A stretch of 64,000 nt of DNA from Pratylenchus scribneri (lineage: Eukaryota > Nematoda > Chromadorea > Rhabditida > Pratylenchidae), in NCBI GenBank assembly GCA_030063045.1, contig JAQSEB010000179.1, positions 124,001 through 188,000 of the forward strand, read 5' to 3'. Each line of letters opens with the position of its first letter. Within the stretch, counting starts at the first letter, position 1. Shown here one piece after another: positions 57,735-64,000 of the stretch. Both the position numbers and the translations under genes were made by a program. Under the pieces are notes generated by a model. The model was given only the letters and a program-made list of their open reading frames with translations, was not told the origin of the DNA and did no database searches.

Positions 57735-59460
57735 TCACCGTAAATAAAAAAATGAAATGATCCAAAGAAGGGCATAAATGGTGGCGGGAATGAATGATTG
57801 TTGCCAAAAGTGAGCACAAAATAGAGCATAAAGGATGGCAATTATGAGGCTATATTGAAGTAATATGCCGATGAATGACATTGAAGGCGGTGGAAATGGA
57901 AGTTGATGAACCTAAAAAAGATCTCTGAATAATTTTAGCTAAATTATTTTCACTAACCATTATTCTTTTATCAACACTGATTGAGATGAGCGATGTCCGC
58001 GAATTGGCACAAATTCCGGGTAGAAAATATCGACCAGGTGGATTTTCTTTTTCTCTTATTCTGCCCAAATCTTTGATGTCAAATGTCTTTTGAGGCAAAA
58101 ATGCAATTGCAGTGACGAAAGAAGAATGGGTTTGTGGGAGAAACAAAAGTGATTGGAGTGTTTGAGTGTCGAAAATTGCAATGCTGCCGCCCATTGTGCC
58201 GACCGCGATGAATTTGTCACAATCGCTGATTTCCAAACAGGAAATTGACTAAAATGAACCAAAATTAATTTGTAATTTTATTGTCGAAACAAACCTCTTT
58301 GCATGCTTTTTTCGTTTGGATTAGCTGATAATTCGCAGTTTCCTTCACAAAAGACCAAAGCACAAGATGTGAAACCTCTCGGGAACTTCGAATCCGTTGA
58401 TTGTGTGCAGTGACGAAAACTGCGCATTTTCCTTTTTTGTCCAATCCAGTGAATCGAAGAGTTCGAACCTTTAAAACATAAATATTTGTATTTATAAAGT
58501 TAAATTTAAACCTTAAATTTATTCGAAATAACTTCATATTGACCGCCGGATGTTGATAAATCCAATAATTTTGTTCCATTTTGTCCAATATCCCAAAGTG
58601 TCGTTGTTTGGGGCAAAACTGTTGCCAATATTTGTCCGCATGGCGAAACATCCATTTCCTCTACAGCATTTTTGCCCATTGAAATTTCCAATTCAGGGAT
58701 GACGCAATTCAATTTTTCTGGAATTGTCGCCTTTGTTCCATTTGTTATTTTTTTGTCATTCTTCTCGAATAAATCAGTGATTGACCACAACCGAACATAG
58801 TAATCTGTTCCGGTGGTTACCATTTTTACATTGTTATCTTTTGTGCGGAATAGTCGAACACATTTCTGAATAAATTATTCAAAAATCAGTCAAAAATATT
58901 CAAAACCTGATATGAATCATCTTCTTTTGCACCACCGACCGTCTCAATTCGTAATAAACTTTGTATATCCAAAGTCAATTCATTTGATCCCATTTCTTGA
59001 TTGATTGAAAAACCAGCCGATTTATAAATTGTACAAAACTTCAAAAACATAATTGCGAATTTTTGCCAAAAATATTGTTGAACCTGATCCTGTCCAACCG
59101 CAAATAAATATTGGCCTCTTTCCAATTCATTGTTCATCGAAATACAATCCATATTCATATTTGCAAATTCGCCCGTGTCCATTGAACAATTCAATTGTGC
59201 AATTGGATGTAGAAATGTTGGCGAATATTTATTATTTGTTGTGTCAAATTCGCTGCCATATGAAAGGAGATAAAGCTGAAAATCATAAATATTTAATCAA
59301 ATCAATAATACCAAATTTGTACCTGAAGTTGATTTAAAACACCCGTTTTTGCACTTCCACCTCCTCCTCCAATCAAAATATGTCGGCTTCCTACAATTTT
59401 CACACAATATGCTGGAATAGAACATTCCGCTGCCACTTTTGATAATTCTTTTATTTTCAT
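57735..59460 (-). CDS. PREB/SEC12-type WD40 guanine-nucleotide exchange factor for SAR1
   Basis: Seven exons, 59460-59323, 59275-59084, 59038-58907, 58865-58512, 58468-58295, 58248-57958 and 57911-57735, all joined in phase 0, give 485 residues. SEC12 activates the GTPase SAR1 at the ER and so starts COPII coat assembly. The N-terminal blade has the family hallmark GGGGGSAKTGV (the K+-loop region that contacts SAR1). WD-like blades follow: YYVRLWSI, TLWDIGQNGTKLL, HLVLWSF, GGSIAIFDTQTLQSL with HSSFVTAIAFLPQ, and ISVDKRIM. The last exon encodes a membrane segment (FIGILLQYSLIIAILYALFC) and a short luminal end, as expected of an ER-anchored protein. Intron 2 (45 nt) is in frame and could be read through; removing it fits the family better. 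An acceptor (AAATTTTTAG) lies one base before the ATG, suggesting trans-splicing. Confidence 0.88.
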
Positions 59461-59833
59461 ACTAAAAATTTCTAAAGATGATTGATCAGAAGAATGGCGA
59501 TTTTAGCCATTAGCATAAAATTGGTCATAAAATAAAAAGCAGTGAAAAAAAAGACAATTCAACCTATGACCACAGTGGACAGTGCATAGTGCACAGTCAT
59601 AACAAAGAGTAGGCAACACTTTTTTTCATTTTTAAATATTTAAAAGGAGAAGCCAAGCTAGCTATCCAATTATTAATGCAAAAATTTGGACGGATATTTA
59701 TTTTCATAAAAGGAAAATTTCGATTATTGGATGTGACAAATATTTAATATTTAGACAAAAGAAAAACGGAATGGTAATATAGGTGTAAACAAAAAAAAAT
59801 GTTATCTCAATCAATTTATTTATTCATCTCCTT

Positions 59834-61094
59834 TCAAAACATTCCGCCGATGCTATTCGTTGTTTCTATGGCCGAAATTGATTCATTTTCCGTTCCTCCG
59901 TCTGAGCTGCAATGTTCCAAAATCCATGGATGTTTCATGACCTGTTCGAAGTTGATGCGGCGTTTTGGTTCCTTGACAAGAAGCTTAAAAATATTTAAAA
60001 TCAAAAATCATCGATAACCGGAAATGTTTAAAAAAAACCTTTGAGATCAAATCCTTCGCGCCTTGGCTCAAAAATGACGGGAAATAGTATTGGACTTTGG
60101 TTATCTTCTGATATGTTTCTTGTTGCGTTTTTGTTTCAAATGGTGGTTTGCCGACCAAAAATTCATAGCACAGCACACCAACTGACCAATAATCAACCTA
60201 AATATGATATAATTTAATCGATCAAAGTTTGGCACATACACACTCATCATGGTGCGCTTTCATAATCATTTCTGGTGGCAAATAGTCCAATGTCCCGCAC
60301 ATTGTTTTGCGTCGATTCACAGCATGAACTGACCAACCAAAGTCGGCAATTCGAATTTGACCATCATCGCAGAGGAGAATATTTTCGGGCTTAATATCGC
60401 GATGGATGACCTTCTTTGAATGGCAATAATTCAGAGCATCCGAAACTTGGAAAATATACTGAAAATTTTTTAAAAATTTTTAAATAAAATATTAAATTTA
60501 CTCGTGCCGAACGAGATTCGGTGAATCGTTTGCATTTGTTCAGCTCTTTGAATAATTCTCCATGAATTGCATATTCCAAAATGAGATAAACTTTTTTCTC
60601 GTCTTGGAAATAATTGTACATTCGCAAAATGTTTGGATGTCTTAAATGAAGAATAACATTGCCTATTTATTATTTAATATTCATTTTAACCTTAAATGTG
60701 CATGAATTTCGATTTCTCGAATGAGTTGATGTTCAACATTGCCCTTCACTAATTGCGATTTGAATAAGATCTATAAATTTATAACTTACTAAAGTACTAT
60801 CAAAAAATTAACCTTCAGAGCGACGGGAATTCGAGCCAGACGATCGCGGGCCAAATAAACGTTTCCAAATTTTCCTTTCCCAAGTGGTCTCCCAATATCA
60901 AAATCGCTAAGCTGCCATTGATGTTGGCTAAAATTTGATATTTGTGATATTTCAATTCAAAATATTTACCTCCAATCATTTCCAATTTTTGAGTAATCAA
61001 TTCCGTCGAAAGAGTTTGCATTTGATTCTTCCACTACTTCTTTCCGCGGTCTCTTTTGATTATTTGCTGCTTTTAGAGGAAGGCGATTCGTCAT
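59834..61094 (-). CDS. Aurora-family serine/threonine protein kinase
   Basis: Seven exons, 61094-60970, 60927-60813, 60770-60691, 60640-60502, 60458-60240, 60197-60039 and 59983-59834, with agreeing phases, give 328 residues. After a short basic N-terminus the kinase domain starts [20 protein letters not shown] (Gly loop). The catalytic Lys is in VALKILFK, followed by the Aurora-type [20 protein letters not shown] and LEYA. The catalytic loop is [13 protein letters not shown], the metal-binding motif ADFGWS, and the activation loop [17 protein letters not shown] with the phosphorylatable Thr. The next helix is [20 protein letters not shown]. The C-lobe ends HPWIL and a Ser/Glu-rich tail follows. 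All key residues are present. Aurora kinases control spindle assembly, chromosome segregation and cytokinesis. The short N-terminal extension fits either the A or B type; I cannot decide. It is upstream of SEC12 by 374 bp on the same strand. Confidence 0.95.
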
Positions 61095-61976
61095 TGATTG
61101 TTTTTTATAATTTCTAACAATTTTAAAATTCTCTAAAACTATTTGATGAATGAAATGAAAAATAAAATGAACATGAATAGGGAATAGGCTAGGCATCAAT
61201 TCAGATTCTGACTCCCTCTATAATGAATGTTTTAATTAATTTAATAATGATGTTTAGATGGTTTAGGTTCTTCTCAACATGCTTAAACCCAAAAATATTA
61301 ATTCTTGGTTTAGCCCTTCAAAGAAACCGGTTCGATAAAGTATTTCAATTTCAATGCCAATGTGCAACAAAAGAACAAACAAAACAAGCATCCCCTCATC
61401 AGCCCTAGCCGCTAGCCCTCAGGGCTCAATCAGCATAATTTTAAATATTTCTTTTCCCGCCTAAATGTACCGTATATTTAATTATTAAACCGAGGATTCG
61501 GGTTTCGGATAAAATTTTCTCAAGAATTGAAAAAACTCAAACAAATTGGTTAACATTTTTCACCGCCCACTCTTTTGTCCTTTTTATTTGTTGTTTTTCG
61601 CTAAACAATTTAATTATGATGTTTTCATTCCCTCAAATATATTAGCATTCCATCCATAAGAAATACTTTCAATTAGACCGTGAATGAATCAGCCTCCTCC
61701 ATATTGATGGGTGAGCCGATGGAGATGGAGGTGGGAGGGAATGAATGATTGGACACCTCATGGAAGAAATAATTTCCTTTCTCGACCGCAGTTTGGCCCC
61801 AGTTTTATGGCCTTTTTCTATTGCTTCAATTTCCAGAGGCAAAAGAAAAACCCCTTTTCTTCTTCCCGTTCTTCTCCAATTTCCCTCTGATAATGATTTC
61901 CATTCATATTCATGTTCTTCTTTCTATCATTTTTTCCAACAATCGATTAGAATTTGCCAAAAATTAATAAGTTCAA
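61095..61976. other. Divergent upstream region of Aurora and TA-4
   Basis: About 0.9 kb, expected to hold promoters for the minus-strand Aurora-SEC12 cluster and the plus-strand tail-anchored genes. No other feature. Confidence 0.5.
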
Positions 61977-62422
61977 ATGAATGATAAACAAATTGGTGCC
62001 GAGAATCAGGCGCAGATCAATTTGGCCAATTTTTCAGTAACAATGACCAAATCCAATCCTCAACAACAGAATGGCCCACCAAAACGGCCTCCTCCACCCA
62101 AAATTGGCTTCCTTCGAAGGCCAATTCCAATTTCGCCTGTCGATGATGACAACAAATTGTCATCAATTTATACAATCAGTCCGGCAAGGCAATCAATTGC
62201 TGATTTTAATTTGACCCTCAAAAAGCCAGGTTGATGGATGGATTGAACCAATAAATCCCATTTTGGAATAATTCAGAACCCATTTTTGTGAATAAACAAC
62301 GAAACCCAATGAAAGAACGGCAAATTTGGTTGAGGCGATCATTAATTGCCGGAGGCGCTTTGTTCGTCCTCTGCTTTGCACTTTTTGTCATTTTTGAATT
62401 TACCAAAGGAAACAAAAATTAA
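61977..62422 (+). CDS. Tail-anchored proline-rich protein (TA-4)
   Basis: Exons 61977-62229 and 62277-62422 join in phase 1 into 132 residues. The soluble part contains QQQNGPPKRPPPPKIGFLRR and the Pro-rich RRPIPISPVDDD but no PPxY. The second exon encodes a basic stretch (KERQIWLRRS), one hydrophobic segment (LIAGGALFVLCFALFVIF) and the tail EFTKGNKN. No signal peptide. First of three similar two-exon genes in tandem. The poly-Pro run next to basic residues could bind SH3 domains (inference). Family unnamed. Confidence 0.75.
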
Positions 62423-62672
62423 TTGAATTTAATTGGAAGTCTAATGGAATCAATCCAAAAATTAATCCATCGAATTCATCATTTTTGATTGTCCAATCTT
62501 TTTTAAGCCAACGATAAAATTTTTCATTTTTAACTGATATATTCTTCTTTTTGATTCCGGTTTGTCTGGTCAAAAAATATTTATTTCCAAAAATTGGGTG
62601 TGCCAATCACATTTTAAAAGAGAATTTAAGGAAATTCATCATTTTCCATTCCAAAAATCATTTCAATTCAAA

Positions 62673-63003
62673 ATGGATGCCAGCAAAAATATTGAGCAAG
62701 GAGTGCCAATTCCATTGCCTCCTGGCTATTCTAATTTTGCCCTAAGCAATTTGCCAAAACTCATTACGCCCCCAATAAATCCTCATTATTCTGGCAAACA
62801 ACAAATCATCAGGACAATGATCAGAAATGGAATGAATGGTAGAAATATTATTAATTTAATTTCCATCAAAATATTCAGAAAGGAAACATTCAATGAAAAT
62901 TGGCTGCCGCACAATTTTAATCGGATTGCCACTTTTCATTTTGGTTTTGATTGGTTCTCCCTTCTTCCTTGCCCTCCTTTTCGATTTGAACATTGTTGGC
63001 TAA
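62673..63003 (+). CDS. Tail-anchored proline-rich protein with PPGY motif (TA-5)
   Basis: Exons 62673-62838 and 62879-63003 (40-nt intron, phase 1) give 96 residues. The N-terminus is MDASKNIEQGVPIPLPPGYS, a PPxY motif at residues 16-19. Next are a Leu/Pro stretch, NPHYSGKQQ, the basic ERKHSMKIGCR, a hydrophobic segment (TILIGLPLFILVLIGSPFFL) and the end FDLNIVG. Reading through the intron gives a longer frame with a different, non-membrane end; splicing gives the same architecture as the neighbours and is preferred. Confidence 0.7.
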
Positions 63004-63180
63004 CATTGCTGCTGGGATGGTTAACTCTATGGATTCGCCGCCGTTCTACTTCATTGCGCTTTGATCCGCTCTAAATATCCGTAGCCGCAGCTGAAAATGA
63101 AAATAAGAAGCTGCTAAATCCACCACCAAAAAAGAGCTCATTGCTGACTCATCCATCCATCCACATTTATTCACATTTTA

Positions 63181-63190
63181 TGTATAAAAT
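63181..63190 (+). promoter_or_regulatory. TATA-like box upstream of TA-6
   Basis: TGTATAAAAT about 35-40 bp before the ATG at 63223, suggesting TA-6 has its own promoter rather than being read only from an upstream gene. Confidence 0.4.
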
Positions 63191-63222
63191 CCATCCCAAA
63201 TTTGTGTCCATTTCTAAATAAA

Positions 63223-63827
63223 ATGGTTAATCCTGCATTTCAAAGTGCTCCTCCAGCGGAACCACCACCCCTCTATCCTGGCCTTTCCCCTCAAAATTCG
63301 CCAATTCCATCTTGTGTCGATAAAAAGTACAGCAAATTGGCCGAGAAAACATCAAATGCCATTTCCACTGCTCAAAGTCCGTCAACAACGGTTTTTGTAG
63401 TGCCTCAAGGGACAGTCATTCTCTGCTTGGATTCAGAAAGAATTCACCAATCATCGGCATTGAATAACAAAGGTGATTAAATTGTGAAAATGGCGACAGA
63501 TTTGGAATTATTAAGAAAAATATGTATTTTTGGGTGGTGGAATGCTGAAAATACATTAAAAATGGAATTTATGATTCCTTGGTATATCTTAAAAACAAAA
63601 TTTTTAACAATTTTATAGTTCGAAAGGCCACAATCCCTTCGTCTGTCCATCGTCCTTATACTGTTAGAAAGCGCCGATTTGCGCGTAATTGTGCCTTTTG
63701 TTGCTGCATAATTTTTGGACTGGTCTCGGCCCTTTCCATTGCTGCCTTTTTCCTCTCGACTAATTCAGGTCATCGACCGGATAACCAAATATTTTATGGA
63801 ATGAATGGATGGCATCCACAACAGTGA
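63223..63827 (+). CDS. Tail-anchored or type II protein with PPLY motif (TA-6)
   Basis: Exons 63223-63472 and 63619-63827 join in phase 1 (acceptor TTTTATAG) into 152 residues. It starts MVNPAFQSAPPAEPPPLYPG, a PPxY motif (PPLY). A Ser/Thr-rich linker and TTVFVVPQGTVILCLDS follow. The second exon encodes a strongly basic patch (RPYTVRKRRFARN), a Cys-containing hydrophobic segment (FCCCIIFGLVSALSIAAFFL) and a longer hydrophilic end (STNSGHRPDN...WHPQQ). The CCC next to the membrane may be palmitoylated (inference). It has a longer exoplasmic tail than TA-1 to TA-5, so it may be type II rather than strictly tail-anchored. Confidence 0.75.
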
Positions 63828-64000
63828 AATTATATCAAAGATCCAAAATATTTTCCCTCCACATATTTGGCCTAATGGCCAATAAAATTGTCATAAATAC
63901 ATTTGAAATATTTCCCTCAAAAAGTTCATAATTTAAAATGATTTTCCCTCTGTTTTTTATTCGCATTCCCATTTTTGGACCATCTAATAAAATATTTGTT
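63828..64000. other. 3' flank of TA-6
   Basis: Contains an AATAAAATT signal near 63881 and no other feature up to the window end. Confidence 0.4.

Noticed and set aside
59039..59083. Extra 15 residues (VQQYFWQ...) in SEC12
   Set aside because: The 45-nt stretch has intron ends (GTTCAA...TTGAAG), is in frame, and interrupts the blade. Removal fits the WD protein better, but readthrough is not excluded.
62562..63074. 170-codon frame overlapping TA-5
   Set aside because: It starts upstream of the proposed ATG and reads through the 40-nt intron into a frame lacking the membrane segment. The spliced model matches the neighbouring genes.
1..64000. Spliced-leader RNA gene or rRNA
   Set aside because: I looked for the SL1-type sequence on both strands and for rRNA-like blocks and saw none.

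Overview
The window is eukaryotic nuclear DNA and most likely nematode. It is AT-rich. Genes are split by short introns, often 41-50 nt, with GT...AG ends and a recurrent GTCAGT or GTAAGT-type donor. Several start codons lie just after a spliceable AG, as expected for trans-splice acceptors. Three conserved eukaryotic proteins can be recognised from their sequence: the C-terminal exons of APC1, a complete Aurora kinase and a complete PREB/SEC12 protein. The remaining genes are mostly small lineage-specific secreted or membrane proteins, as in parasitic or tylenchid-like nematodes. The genus cannot be proven from the sequence alone. All gene models below were built by hand by joining exons whose splice phase and reading frame agree.

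Layout. 0-1 kb: end of APC1. 1.4-2.7 kb (minus): a proline-rich tail-anchored protein with a PPxY motif. 4.3-6.2 kb (minus): tandem duplicated secreted cysteine-rich genes; the second copy is frameshifted. 6.4-7.3 kb: a secreted Cys-rich gene interrupted by a perfect 84-bp inverted-repeat MITE flanked by TTAA. 7.6-7.9 kb and 18.4-18.9 kb: secreted Gly/Cys-rich peptides. 8-14 kb: a long stretch with no convincing gene. 14.3-17.8 kb: a seven-exon rhodopsin-like GPCR. 19.9-24.2 kb: a 24-bp minisatellite split by a very young LTR retrotransposon (identical 635-bp LTRs, 5-bp target duplication). The element has a single 437-codon ORF and a tRNA-Lys half-molecule primer site. 25.6-26.5 kb: a secreted Cys-rich/Gln-Ser-Pro-rich mosaic. 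26.9-31.7 kb: two more PPxY tail-anchored proteins. 34-55 kb: a gene-poor accessory stretch with two interleaved secreted families, one of three copies (E1-E3, with an ATTC microsatellite in the intron) and one of two inverted copies (F1, F2). 56.4-61.1 kb (minus): an operon-like run, Aurora kinase, SEC12 and a 142-aa unknown protein. 62.0-63.8 kb (plus): three tandem tail-anchored proline-rich genes.

Two things stand out. First, six dispersed genes share one architecture: a soluble Pro-rich N-terminal part (PPxY in five), a basic patch, one hydrophobic C-terminal segment and usually a phase-1 intron just before the membrane exon. By analogy they could recruit WW-domain (NEDD4-type) ubiquitin ligases to membranes. 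Second, the LTR element is a recent non-autonomous insertion whose putative primer-binding site matches an internal half of tRNA-Lys rather than the tRNA 3' end.
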